Shown one piece after another: positions 26,345 through 35,255 of a DNA stretch of 64,000 nucleotides. Origin of the DNA: Pseudovibrio exalbescens DSM 16456 (lineage in GTDB: Bacteria; Pseudomonadota; Alphaproteobacteria; Rhizobiales; Stappiaceae); NCBI RefSeq assembly GCF_000422785.1, contig NZ_KE383918.1, forward strand, positions 1-64,000, read 5' to 3'. Position 1 is the stretch's first letter, and each line of letters starts with the position of its first letter. The position numbers and the translations under genes were made by a program. Under the pieces are notes generated by a model that saw only the letters and a program-made list of their open reading frames with translations, ran no database searches and was not told the origin of the DNA.

Positions 26345-27676
26345 TCAAAGCAAATGTCGCAGCGGCGTGGACAGGCGCTCGGCCAAACCCCTCATCAGAC
26401 TGAGTGCATCCGCGGCTGACAGTTGGGTCGCATTACATTCGAGCGTCAGGGTCAATGTGCCTTCTTTCCGCGTGAGACTAAGTGTCGGTGTGTTCTGCGC
26501 CTCCAGTTGGACCGTTACCAGTGCCGTGTCAGTTAGGTCCCGCAGGACAAGATCCGGTGGGTCTTTTGATATGGCGGCGTCTGCGTCGCCGAGGCCCGAA
26601 AGATCCGGATCGATATAAGTGTGCGACTGGCTCCCTCGGCTTTCAATCAGTATGGCCAACCTGGCTTCAGAACGAACTGGACGCAAAGCTCCGGCAGCGA
26701 AGAACGCAAGAAGCCGGTGTTTGGCAATCGGGTGGCCCAGTTCATCGGACAGCCAGTGGTGGAAGTCTAATAGGGGGGCTTCAGGAAACTCTGCCACCAG
26801 CCTATGTGCAGACTGTGGGTCCTGCAGGTTGTGGTGCCTTTGGTCCGGTTTTGCATGCGCTTTGAATTCATCCAGATCCTTGACATGCAAAGGCTGTGAG
26901 GCGCCTGCTGCCACTAGGCTTGCCAGATCAAGTCCCCGCTCGTTGGCAAGGCGCTTTGCTTTGGGGGAAGCCAGTATGCGCGCTTCAGATATATCCCCCG
27001 CACCAACAGTGGAGAATTGCTCTATGTCGTTCTTGCGGTGAGGTTGCTCCTGTGGGCGTTCCGGTCGCTTGGGCTCAGGTGTTGGCTGTTTGCGGACAGG
27101 AGAGGTCAAGACGGCTTCGGGTTTGGCCGCACTGATGAAGGCGATAACGTCGCCCACCGGCACGCTGTCGCCCTCACTGGCGTAAATTGTTGCCAGATAT
27201 CCTGCTTTTTCAGCGGCAACCTCCATGGTCGCCTTATCGGTTTCCACTTCCAGCAATACATCCTGTGTAGTGACAGGGTCGCCCGGTTTTTTGTGCCACG
27301 CAACGATCAAGCCTGTCTCTTGTGCCATTCCCAAGGCGGGCATGATGACATCAGTGCCTTCCATCGGTGCATCAGCGGCTGGCTCGGCCGCGTCTTCCGT
27401 AGCCGATCTCGTCGGGTTTGGCGGGCTATCAGTATCTGCGGTTTCGCTGATATGAGCGACAGTGTTGCCAACCGGAACGTTATCGCCAGCCTGTGCCGTA
27501 ACGTTGGTCAAAAACCCATCCGCCTGCGCCTCGACTTCCATGGTGGCCTTGTCGGTCTCCACTTCCAGAAGGGCTTCCCCGGCTTTGACCGGCTCTCCCG
27601 GCTGTTTGAGCCATGAGACGATCAGACCAGAGTCCTGTGCCATGCCCAGAGCGGGCATGATGACCTCATGCGGCAT
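26345..27676 (-). CDS. E2-like protein with two lipoyl domains and a catalytically dead acyltransferase domain
   Basis: 443 residues. Two lipoyl domains each carry the lipoylation motif EVETDKATMEV (about residues 35-45 and 150-160). An E3-binding domain follows (ILASPKAKRLANERGLDLASLVAAG). The C-terminal 170 residues can be followed along an E2 acyltransferase domain, but the HRxxDG active site is replaced by ECNATQLSAADALSLM. The enzyme therefore presents lipoyl arms but cannot transfer the acyl group; the separate subunit at 23987 would do that. The start at 27676 overlaps the E1 beta end by 11 nt and has GGGGAG upstream. Confidence 0.88.
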   Translation of the reverse strand: MPHEVIMPALGMAQDSGLIVSWLKQPGEPVKAGEALLEVETDKATMEVEAQADGFLTNVTAQAGDNVPVGNTVAHISETADTDSPPNPTRSATEDAAEPAADAPMEGTDVIMPALGMAQETGLIVAWHKKPGDPVTTQDVLLEVETDKATMEVAAEKAGYLATIYASEGDSVPVGDVIAFISAAKPEAVLTSPVRKQPTPEPKRPERPQEQPHRKNDIEQFSTVGAGDISEARILASPKAKRLANERGLDLASLVAAGASQPLHVKDLDEFKAHAKPDQRHHNLQDPQSAHRLVAEFPEAPLLDFHHWLSDELGHPIAKHRLLAFFAAGALRPVRSEARLAILIESRGSQSHTYIDPDLSGLGDADAAISKDPPDLVLRDLTDTALVTVQLEAQNTPTLSLTRKEGTLTLTLECNATQLSAADALSLMRGLAERLSTPLRHLL

Positions 27677-28664
27677 GAACCAACTCCCCTCGGCAGATTT
27701 TTCTGGCGTTGGCAACCAAGCCGTCAGCGGTGGGTACCGTCAGGTCTTCCAGTGCCGGCGAAAACGGGACAGGGACATCCATGGCGCCCATGCGAATAAC
27801 CGGCGCATCAAGGTGGTAGAAGGCTTTTTCGCTAATGCGGGCGGCCAATTCGGCTGTCACGCCATAGCTTTGGTGTCCCTCATCAATCACGATCGCTCGA
27901 GACGTCTTGCGTACAGACTCCAGGATGGTGCCCTCATCCAGTGGCACAAGAGTACGCGGATCGACAATCTCCGCCGAAATCCCCTCGGCTGACAGTTTCT
28001 CCGCGGCCTCTTCGGCGACTTGAACCATGGAGGACGTCGCGACGAACGTTACGTCCTGACCGATGCGTTTGATGTTTGCCTCACCAAACGGGATGAGGAA
28101 CTCCTCTTCCGGCACCTCTGCCTTGTCGTTATACATCAACTTGTCTTCAAAGATGACGACAGGGTTGTTGTCCCGGATGGCAGTTTTCATCAGTCCTTTG
28201 GCTTCGTAGGCGGAAGAGGGCATGGCAACCTTCAGTCCGGGAATGTGGGCCACCAGCGCCTGAAGTGACTGGCTATGCTGAGCTGCCGAGCGGCGCGTTG
28301 CGCCCATGTTGGTACGCAGCACAAGCGGTACGGTCAATTTGCCCCCGGACATATAATGGGTTTTGGCAGCCTGATTGCAGAGCTGGTCCATCACCAGATA
28401 GAGAAAGTCTCCAAACATCAGATCAACGATTGGGCGCAGTCCGGTCATGGCAGCACCAACGGCAATGCCCATGAAACCCGGCTCAGAGATGGGCGTGTCG
28501 ATGACCCGGTCCGTGCCGAATTCCTCAACCAGACCCGAGAGCACTTTGAACGGCGTGCCCGCCTCGGCCACATCTTCACCAAGCAACACGACCGTTGGAT
28601 CGCGGCGCATTTCCTCGGCAATCGCCTCGTTGACGGCTATTGAGAATGTGATTTCGCGAGTCAT
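27666..28664 (-). CDS. 2-oxoacid/acetoin dehydrogenase complex E1 beta subunit
   Basis: 332 residues with the pyrimidine-binding transketolase fold: VVLLGEDVAEAGTPFKV, ISEPGFMGIAVGAAMTGLRPIVDLMFGDF (with the conserved catalytic Glu region), MGATRRSAAQHSQSL, IPGLKVAMPSSAYEAKGLM, and a C-terminal transketolase domain (VDPRTLVPLDEGTILESVRKT, VIDEGHQSYGV). It pairs with the E1 alpha gene 12 nt upstream to decarboxylate or cleave the substrate and charge the lipoyl arm. Similarity is to PdhB/AcoB; the substrate cannot be read from sequence. Confidence 0.94.
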   Translation of the reverse strand: MTREITFSIAVNEAIAEEMRRDPTVVLLGEDVAEAGTPFKVLSGLVEEFGTDRVIDTPISEPGFMGIAVGAAMTGLRPIVDLMFGDFLYLVMDQLCNQAAKTHYMSGGKLTVPLVLRTNMGATRRSAAQHSQSLQALVAHIPGLKVAMPSSAYEAKGLMKTAIRDNNPVVIFEDKLMYNDKAEVPEEEFLIPFGEANIKRIGQDVTFVATSSMVQVAEEAAEKLSAEGISAEIVDPRTLVPLDEGTILESVRKTSRAIVIDEGHQSYGVTAELAARISEKAFYHLDAPVIRMGAMDVPVPFSPALEDLTVPTADGLVANARKICRGELVHAA

Positions 28665-28676
28665 GGTAATCCTTTC

Positions 28677-29666
28677 TCAAGCCGAATTGTCTGCATAAAC
28701 ATGCATGTTGACTTCATGCGCCTCGGGATATTTTGCGGAAAGGGCATAGGTAACAGCAGCCTCTGCGTCTGCCGCAATCTCCTCGTTAAGCGCCACCAAT
28801 TCATCCGCCGACAGGATTTTTTGATCTTCCAGCCACTTGCCGAAATTCGTGATGGGATCTCGCAGTTTTTTCCATTCCGCTTCCTCATCCTTGGAGCGGT
28901 AATAATCCCGGTTGATGTCGCCTACGTGGTGGCCATGATAGCGATAAGTGTTGAGCTCGATAAAGAACGGGCCTTCGCCGTTGCGACAGCGCTCTGCAAG
29001 CTGTTGGGCCAGGTTGTTGACCGCCAGAACGTCCTGACCATCCACTTGAAAGGCTTCAATCCCGAATGCCTCTGCGCGGGCGACCAATGAGCCTGCGGCT
29101 ATCTCGTCGGTCTTGGTGTATTCGCTGTAACCGTTGTTTTCACAAGCATAAATGACTGGCAGCTTCCAAAGTGCGGCCATGTTCATTACCTCATACCAAA
29201 GCCCCTGTGCGGTGGCGCCATCGCCGAAAAAACAAACCGTAACTTGCCCATTGCCGAGCCGCTTGGCGGTAAGTGCGGATCCCGTGGCAATGCCCATGGA
29301 GCCTCCGACAATGGCATTCGCGCCCAAGTTGCCGTTGCTTTGATCGGCAATGTGCATGGAGCCGCCTTTTCCCCGGCAATACCCCTCTTCCTTGCCGAGA
29401 AGCTCGCAAAACATTTCGCGGAAATTGGCCCCCTTGGCGACACAATGTCCATGTCCCCGGTGTGTAGAGGTTATCTTGTCTTCAATGGTCAATGCCTCGC
29501 AGATGCCTACGGCAACCGCTTCTTGCCCGGAGTACATGTGGGTCAGACCGGGCATCTTGGCGGACAGATAGAGCCGGTTCGCATTGTCCTCGAAGGCACG
29601 AATACGAACCATCTGCTTGTACATGCGAATGTAATCGTCGGTGTTATGTTGGCGCGTCTCGGACAC
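28677..29666 (-). CDS. 2-oxoacid/acetoin dehydrogenase complex E1 alpha subunit
   Basis: 329 residues. THRGHGHCVAKGAN and YCRGKGGSMHIAD are the E1 alpha core. The thiamine diphosphate motif is FFGDGATAQG followed by ENNGYSEYT. RYHGHHVGD fits the phosphorylation-loop region. By eye it is closer to AcoA of acetoin dehydrogenase than to short-chain PdhA, but that split needs a phylogeny. First of the E1-E2 gene set, 65 nt after the M24 gene. No E3 (lipoamide dehydrogenase) gene is present in the operon, so E3 must be supplied from elsewhere. Confidence 0.93.
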   Translation of the reverse strand: MSETRQHNTDDYIRMYKQMVRIRAFEDNANRLYLSAKMPGLTHMYSGQEAVAVGICEALTIEDKITSTHRGHGHCVAKGANFREMFCELLGKEEGYCRGKGGSMHIADQSNGNLGANAIVGGSMGIATGSALTAKRLGNGQVTVCFFGDGATAQGLWYEVMNMAALWKLPVIYACENNGYSEYTKTDEIAAGSLVARAEAFGIEAFQVDGQDVLAVNNLAQQLAERCRNGEGPFFIELNTYRYHGHHVGDINRDYYRSKDEEAEWKKLRDPITNFGKWLEDQKILSADELVALNEEIAADAEAAVTYALSAKYPEAHEVNMHVYADNSA

Positions 29667-29731
29667 GTAATCCTCCCTCCAGAAACCGCCGCAGTGTATC
29701 GGTGCGACGGGTGGTCTTTGTATCGCCGCAC

Positions 29732-31030
29732 TCAGTAGCGATTGGCGATCGGCAGATCCTCGGCCGGGAACAGGCTGATGACTTCGCAGCCCGTATCGGT
29801 CACCACGACTTCCTCCTCAATGCGAGCCGCGGAGTAGCCGTCGGCGGCCGGGCAGTAGGTTTCCAGAGCGAAAACCATACCGGTCTTGATTTCCATGGGA
29901 TGGTCAAGGCTCACCGCACGCGAGATGATGGGCCGCTCATGCAGGGCAAGGCCGAGTCCGTGACCAAACTGTAGCCCGAACGCAGCATCTTCATTCGGGA
30001 AGCCGAACTCCTCAGCCTTGGGCCAAACCTCGGCAACCTTGTCCGTGCTGACGCCCGGTTTGATTAAGGCAATGGAGGCATCAATCCATTCGCGAGCCTT
30101 GGTGTAGGCGTCGTGCTGGGCGGGGGTTGCACGCCCAATATTGAATGTTCGATAGTAGCACGTGCGGTATCCCTGATAGCTTTGAAGAATGTCGAAGAAT
30201 GCCTGATCTCCAGGGCGGAAGTAGCGATCCGTAAAGTTGTGGGGGTGTGGGTTGCAGCGCTCGCCCGAGATGGCGTTGATGGCCTCCACGTCGTCAGATC
30301 CCATTTCGTAGAGCATCTTGTTCGACAGGGCGACAATGTCGTTTTCTCGCACGCCTGGTTTCAGTTCCTCGTAGATCATGTGATAGACGCCATCGACCAT
30401 GCTGGCGGCTTGAGTGAGGAGTTGAATTTCGTCCCAGTTCTTGATTTCGCGCGCTGCGAGCATGATCTGCTGGCCGTCGATGACCTTGAGGCCCTCCTCC
30501 TGAAGAGCGTGGAACATAGCCGTTTCAGCATAGTCCACTCCCACAGGCATGTCGGCCATGCCGGCATCGCGAATAAGCCCCGCGATCTCCTTGGCGTATT
30601 TTCGCATCAAGCCGAACTCGGGGGGGATCGTGCCCCGCATTCCAACTACTCCGGCCCGGCAGTGGTCTGGTTCAAGCCAATCGGAGAATTTCTTGTGGTG
30701 CATGGCTGCGGAGCCAAAATCCCACACATAAGGCGAGTCATCACCTGTGAGCAGACAGAACCGACACATCTTGTCGCGCTCCCACTCCCCAATCTTGGTG
30801 GCGGACACGTAGCGGATGTTGTTGACGTCAAACAAAAGCAGAGTACCAGCTGGGGACGCTTGCAGCGCTTGGCGTGTTCGTGACAGGCGATACCGACGCA
30901 GGCGGTCATGATCGATGCGGCGTTCAAAATCCACCGCCGTGTGGCCCCATGCAGGCAAGCGGCCTTCCCACTGCCAATGGGGTTCCAGATCTGCCGGTTG
31001 TAGAACGTTGGGGGTCAGGGCGCGGTTCAT
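29732..31030 (-). CDS. M24/creatinase-fold protein with altered metal ligands
   Basis: 432 residues from ATG 31030, which has GGGAGG ten bases upstream. The N-terminal creatinase domain (LLLFDVNNIRYVSAT) and C-terminal pita-bread fold resemble Xaa-Pro peptidases and DMSP lyase DddP. Expected M24 metal ligands are Asp, Asp, His, Glu, Glu. Here the first Asp (FFDILQSY), His (FGHGLGLALHE), Glu (VFALETY) and last Glu (IEEEVVV) remain. The second Asp, in the DxTRT position, is Cys-Tyr (RTCYYRTF). Creatinases also work without metal, so a metal-free hydrolase or lyase is possible. Its place in the operon suggests it opens the imported compound; the substrate is unknown. Confidence 0.82.
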   Translation of the reverse strand: MNRALTPNVLQPADLEPHWQWEGRLPAWGHTAVDFERRIDHDRLRRYRLSRTRQALQASPAGTLLLFDVNNIRYVSATKIGEWERDKMCRFCLLTGDDSPYVWDFGSAAMHHKKFSDWLEPDHCRAGVVGMRGTIPPEFGLMRKYAKEIAGLIRDAGMADMPVGVDYAETAMFHALQEEGLKVIDGQQIMLAAREIKNWDEIQLLTQAASMVDGVYHMIYEELKPGVRENDIVALSNKMLYEMGSDDVEAINAISGERCNPHPHNFTDRYFRPGDQAFFDILQSYQGYRTCYYRTFNIGRATPAQHDAYTKAREWIDASIALIKPGVSTDKVAEVWPKAEEFGFPNEDAAFGLQFGHGLGLALHERPIISRAVSLDHPMEIKTGMVFALETYCPAADGYSAARIEEEVVVTDTGCEVISLFPAEDLPIANRY

Positions 31031-31129
31031 GGATACAGTCCTCCCGGGCACTCTCTTTGGCCTAACACCAGTGTGAAGGGGTGCCGTTTAATGTGCTTTC
31101 TGCAACTAATGGTGGTGATGCGTCTGCGG

Positions 31130-31939
31130 TTACTGCATGATCATGCCGCCATCAATCATCAGGAGTTGGCCGGTCATGTAGTCGGACTCGTCGGAGCACA
31201 GGAATGCGGCAGTGCCTTTCACATCATCCGGAGTTGAGAGCTGCTTCATCAGGATCATTGTTTGGGCAAGGTGATCCATCGACTGCCCTTCTTTTTCAAA
31301 CATGCCGATTTCTACAAGATCCTTGTCAAGCTGCTCCCACAGCTCTGTCTTAACAACGCCCGGTCCATAGCCGTTGACGGTAATCTTGTGTTCCCACAAT
31401 GCTTTGGCGCCACCGATAATCATGGCCAGCGCGCAGTACTTGGAACAAGAGTAGGGAATGACATCCAGAAACGCCGTGCGTGAAACGATCGATCCCACAT
31501 TGATGATCTTGTAGGGGTGATCCGTCATCGGGCCTTGCTCGATCATTTTCTTTGCAGCCTCCTGCATGCCGAACAGCATGCCCTTGGCATTGATGTTCAT
31601 GATCATGTCCCAGTTTTCCTCGTCGATATCGAGGAACATCCTGGGCTTGTTCACGCCCGCATTGTTCAGCATGACGTTTATGGACCCGAACTCCTCAGCC
31701 GTTGCATTGACAGCGGCTGTGTGATCGGCGCGCTCCGTAACATCCATACGTACCGCGATCGCCTTTCCATTTCCCGCAGCGTTGATGCGTGCGGCGACAT
31801 CCTTGGCCCCATCGTGATTGATATCCCCCACAGTGACATTGGCGCCCTGTGCGGCGAAGTATTCGGCATTTGCGGCTCCCATACCCTGGGCCGCGCCGGT
31901 GATGAGAATGTTCTTTCCATTCAGACGATTGGGGTCCAT
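31130..31939 (-). CDS. short-chain dehydrogenase/reductase
   Basis: 269 residues, classical SDR. Cofactor motif TGAAQGMG, then DVTERAD, NNAG, active-site Ser in INVGSIVSR, YSCSK (Tyr and Lys), and a C-terminal MTGQLLMIDGGM. An acidic residue after the second strand (VGDIN) favours NAD over NADP. It starts 12 nt after the regulator and should oxidise an alcohol to a ketone before cleavage by the E1-E2 complex, as butanediol dehydrogenase does for acetoin. Substrate unproven. Confidence 0.93.
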   Translation of the reverse strand: MDPNRLNGKNILITGAAQGMGAANAEYFAAQGANVTVGDINHDGAKDVAARINAAGNGKAIAVRMDVTERADHTAAVNATAEEFGSINVMLNNAGVNKPRMFLDIDEENWDMIMNINAKGMLFGMQEAAKKMIEQGPMTDHPYKIINVGSIVSRTAFLDVIPYSCSKYCALAMIIGGAKALWEHKITVNGYGPGVVKTELWEQLDKDLVEIGMFEKEGQSMDHLAQTMILMKQLSTPDDVKGTAAFLCSDESDYMTGQLLMIDGGMIMQ

Positions 31940-31951
31940 GTGTCCCTCCCA

Positions 31952-33709
31952 CTACAGTTTCCCCGCCTCCCGCAAACACTGGTCGGCTCGTTTCTGGGCT
32001 GCTCTCAAGGCAGCGCGCGATGACTGAACGCCGCGAAGCATGTCGTGACATTCTTCTCCGCAAATGCGGATGATCTCGTTGATTTCCGGAATGGGTGGCC
32101 TTGGCCAGAATTGCAGCTCGTCACGCCAGGACATGGCTTCCACGGCCTCAAAAATAGGAGACAAGCGCCGAACTTCAGGGTCTGCACCGACGGAGTAACG
32201 CGGATAGGTGCGGCTGCCATGTTCAACGTAAAGCTTTTGTGCTTCCGGTGATGTGAAAACGATCAGCGCTTCTATAGCGGCTTCAAGACGCTCTGGTGCA
32301 ATGTTCGCTGGAATGCCCAACAGGTAGCCACCCACGGGTGCGATATGTGGCGCGTCGCTTCCCGATGGGTGGGGCAGATAGCCGACGTGACCAAATGCGG
32401 CACAACTGGGGTTCTGCTCGTAGTAAGGCGCCAGCAGGGTATACCCATAAGCCATCGCCACCTTGCCATTTGCGAAGGGACGCACGCGCTCATACCACGA
32501 CATGGACAGGATATCCGGAGGTGAGTACTGCAGCAGGGAAAGCAAATACTCCGCTGCAGCCAATCCTGCCTCACTATCGATTGTTGGTCGGTAGTTTCCA
32601 TCCGCTAGTTGGGATGCATCATAACCACCGGCTTGTTCCGGGAGATTCAGCAGGGGCTGACCAAAGTCCGCGCAGGTCATCATGAAGGTATGGCCAAGCG
32701 CGGTGCCACGGGCGGCATTCCAAGCGATGCCATAGCGCCCACGCGCAGGATCGTGCAGTTCTTCTGCAATCCGCAGTACCGCATCTGTCGTTTGAGGGGG
32801 CTCCAGCCCGGCCTTGGCCAGCAAGTCCTTGCGATAAAGCAAGAGTTCCGGTGTTGTTTGTGAAGGGACGCCATATGGACGGCCGCCCCAATGGGCCGCC
32901 TGCCACCCGGCTGTATGGAAGTCGCTGGGATTGAGCCGCTCCACATCCAGTATCTGGTCGAGTGGTAACAGATAGCCATTTTCCGCAAACTCACCCACCC
33001 ACGGCAGGTCCAGCGCGATCAGATCGTACCGACTGGTGGGGCGCTGCGCGTTTTTCACTGCCTCCTCATGAAGCCGGTCGATGGAGAACGCACGTTGTTG
33101 GATGGCGCATCCGACCACTTGCTCGAATTGGCGCTTCAGCCCGTGCATCACCATGAAGGTGGGGTCTCCATGCACCAGAATGCGCAGTCCACCTGAGAGC
33201 TTGAGGGGTTCCAGCAGAACTTGTGGGGGTTGTATTGTTTGCGCATCCCGATAAGAGCCACCGAAATAGTAATCGCGAGTGCCGGCGCGGCGGGCATCTG
33301 GTGTGCCGAAAGTATGTGTAGCTATTCGCCGAACGCGGCTGCTGAACGTCGTCCACGCATCCAGCATCGCGGCGCTTGGGTGCAGGGAGTAGCTTTTCCC
33401 CGACGCTGTTCGAGGGCGCTGTTCGATCAGGCCTGCTTCGATCATTTCTCTCATGCGCCGTGTGGCTGTGGCATAGGGCACACCCGACGCGCCGATCAGC
33501 GATGTCGGCGTCACCACCTTTGCTTCAAGATGTCTTCGAACCAGATAACTCGACATTTTGAAATAGGGGTTCGGGGCGGACATCTCCAACAAGCCGTCGA
33601 CCTCATCTTCAAAACTCTCCAGAAAGGATAGGATCTGGATAATTTCGGACTTGGCTTGAGGTGTCAGATGTGTGGCCTTCGGAACCAGCTCTCCCTTGTG
33701 TTGGTTCAT
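31952..33709 (-). CDS. transcriptional regulator fusing a winged helix to an extracellular-type solute-binding domain
   Basis: 585 residues from ATG 33709, which has GGAG nine bases upstream; ATG 33784 and 33865 are other options. Residues about 20-150 form a winged helix (LIGASGVPYATATRRMREMIEAGLIEQRPRT). From about residue 200 the protein follows family 1 solute-binding proteins of sugar ABC importers (LRILVHGDPTFMVMHGLKRQFE, PYGVPSQTTPELLLYRKDLLAKAGLEPPQT, GKVAMAYGYTLLAPYY, PSGSDAPHIAPVGGYLLGIPA). No signal peptide or membrane segment is seen, so the binding domain should act as a cytoplasmic ligand sensor. First gene of the leftward catabolic operon, so probably autoregulated. Most LacI-type regulators use an RbsB-like domain instead; this architecture is rare. 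Confidence 0.88.
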   Translation of the reverse strand: MNQHKGELVPKATHLTPQAKSEIIQILSFLESFEDEVDGLLEMSAPNPYFKMSSYLVRRHLEAKVVTPTSLIGASGVPYATATRRMREMIEAGLIEQRPRTASGKSYSLHPSAAMLDAWTTFSSRVRRIATHTFGTPDARRAGTRDYYFGGSYRDAQTIQPPQVLLEPLKLSGGLRILVHGDPTFMVMHGLKRQFEQVVGCAIQQRAFSIDRLHEEAVKNAQRPTSRYDLIALDLPWVGEFAENGYLLPLDQILDVERLNPSDFHTAGWQAAHWGGRPYGVPSQTTPELLLYRKDLLAKAGLEPPQTTDAVLRIAEELHDPARGRYGIAWNAARGTALGHTFMMTCADFGQPLLNLPEQAGGYDASQLADGNYRPTIDSEAGLAAAEYLLSLLQYSPPDILSMSWYERVRPFANGKVAMAYGYTLLAPYYEQNPSCAAFGHVGYLPHPSGSDAPHIAPVGGYLLGIPANIAPERLEAAIEALIVFTSPEAQKLYVEHGSRTYPRYSVGADPEVRRLSPIFEAVEAMSWRDELQFWPRPPIPEINEIIRICGEECHDMLRGVQSSRAALRAAQKRADQCLREAGKL

Positions 33710-33847
33710 CACGCCACTCCAGAATACAGTGCGGGCTGAACCATGTTTCAAATCCCTCGATTTGGACTTTTTATGAGTCGACATAAGGACTACCCCGTAA
33801 AAGTGAGCTACCCACTTGCTTTTCAAAACATCCAAAAAAACCATATT

Positions 33848-33872
33848 GGATATTGTATTATCCATTATGGAT
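33848..33872. promoter_or_regulatory. two overlapping palindromes between the divergent catabolic and transport operons
   Basis: GGATA-N6-TATCC (33848-33863) overlaps ATCCA-TTA-TGGAT (33860-33872). The repeated ATCC/GGAT half-sites lie about 140 bp from the regulator start and 150 bp from the binding-protein start. They are likely operators for the winged-helix regulator and could coordinate both operons. Confidence 0.72.
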
Positions 33873-34018
33873 ACTTTTGAGGGCGCGGCAAATCGCTGGG
33901 GAAGGCAGGGTTTTTACTGACACTCAGTATGGGTGCAAGCCCGCATGCAGGTGCTGCTGCGGCAACTGATCGACCTGAGGGACGTAGCTGCGCTCCTCTG
34001 GGAGTCTTGGGAGGGAAA

Positions 34019-34981
34019 ATGATGACAAGTAAGTTTCGTCGCGTTCTTGCGACAGGTGTTGCCAGTGCTTGCCTGTTTGCAGGCGCGGCTTACGCCGACA
34101 CCATGAAAATCGGCATCACGCAGAACAACGTGGGCGTTGATAGCTATCAAACGACCTACGAACGCGCATTCATTGCCGCTGCCGAAGCCAATCCGGATGT
34201 TGAAACCGTTGTCCTTGATGCAGGGGGCGACGTTGCTCGTCAGATCGCCCAGATGGAAGACCTGATCCAGCAGGAAGTCGACGCCATCATCATCTGGCCA
34301 ACCAATGGTGAAGCGGTAATCCCGGCGGTGCGCAAGGCGCATAATGCAGACATTCCGGTAATCGTGACCAACTCCAACATTGCTGAACAAGGCTTTGACT
34401 TCATCAAGTCGTTCTCTGGCCCGGACAACATCACGCAGGGTTCACGCGCGGCGGAAATCATGTGCGACAAGTTCAAGGACATGGGCATCGACGGTGAAGC
34501 TCAGATCGTTCAGATTTCGGGCCAGCCCGGCTATACGACAGCCATTGAACGCGCCAAAGGGTTCGAAGATCGCCTGCCGGAAGTCTGCCCCGATGTCACG
34601 CTCGTGGAAACGCAGCCTGGCGATTGGAACCGCGAAAAGTCGCAGAGAGTGATGGAAGCGTTTCTCGTCAAATATGATGATATCGACGGTGTCTATTCTG
34701 GCGATGACAATATGGGCGTTGGCGCATTGAATGCCGCAAAGGCCGCAGGGCGAGACGGGATCATATTCGTCGGTGCAACCAACTTTGCGGTTGGCTACGA
34801 GGCCATGGAGCGTGGTGAATACTGGGGCTCCATTTATCAGTCTCCGGTCGACGATGCGGAAGCTGCGCTTCAGACCGCCATTGATGTTCTCAATGGTGAA
34901 GATGTGCCATTCCTGAATTACTTCGATACGCCGAAGATCACACATGACAACATGGCCGAGTTCAGCAAACCTGTATTCTGA
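34019..34981 (+). CDS. ribose-type sugar ABC transporter, periplasmic binding protein
   Basis: 320 residues with a signal peptide (SKFRRVLATGVASACLFAGAAYA). The RbsB-like fold shows DTMKIGITQNNVGVDSYQTTYERAF, IAQMEDLIQQEVDAIIIWPTNGEA, IPVIVTNSNIA, and YSGDDNMGVGALNAAKAAGRDGIIFVG. Cluster B binding proteins of this kind carry pentoses, hexoses, inositol, autoinducer-2 or other polyols. GGGAGG precedes the ATG pair at 34019/34022. It heads the import operon; a strong stem-loop follows the gene, as is usual where the binding protein is made in excess. Confidence 0.93.
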   Translation: MMTSKFRRVLATGVASACLFAGAAYADTMKIGITQNNVGVDSYQTTYERAFIAAAEANPDVETVVLDAGGDVARQIAQMEDLIQQEVDAIIIWPTNGEAVIPAVRKAHNADIPVIVTNSNIAEQGFDFIKSFSGPDNITQGSRAAEIMCDKFKDMGIDGEAQIVQISGQPGYTTAIERAKGFEDRLPEVCPDVTLVETQPGDWNREKSQRVMEAFLVKYDDIDGVYSGDDNMGVGALNAAKAAGRDGIIFVGATNFAVGYEAMERGEYWGSIYQSPVDDAEAALQTAIDVLNGEDVPFLNYFDTPKITHDNMAEFSKPVF

Positions 34982-35255
34982 TTGGTCAAGCAGGCGCGGA
35001 GCAATACACTCCGCGCCTGCTTACGCGATATTTGCAATCATGAAACTGAGAAATGGCAAAACCCGACATCCGGGCTGGCCATGTAAGAATGTCCTGAGGG
35101 TATCCTGCGGGACCATGTTGGGCGCCGGTGCAATGTCACTGGAGCAACTATGTTTCTGGCGTCACGATACAGTGACCGAACGACCGGCCAGACTGTCATG
35201 ATCAGCGGAGGCATGACTTTGGTTTGACGCTAGTCAACAGACTAGGGAGGATCTG
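34982..35255 (+). other. 274-bp spacer in the ABC operon with a 13-bp-stem hairpin
   Basis: AGCAGGCGCGGAG and CTCCGCGCCTGCT (34989-35021) form a perfect 13-bp stem with a seven-base loop, 8 bp after the binding-protein stop. No T run follows, so it more likely blocks 3' exonucleases or attenuates transcription than ends it. No gene is seen in the rest of the spacer. Confidence 0.82.

Noticed and set aside
29732-31030. Call as DMSP lyase DddP
   Set aside because: Overall likeness is real, but one or two metal ligands needed by DddP are replaced, and the neighbours are not DMSP genes.
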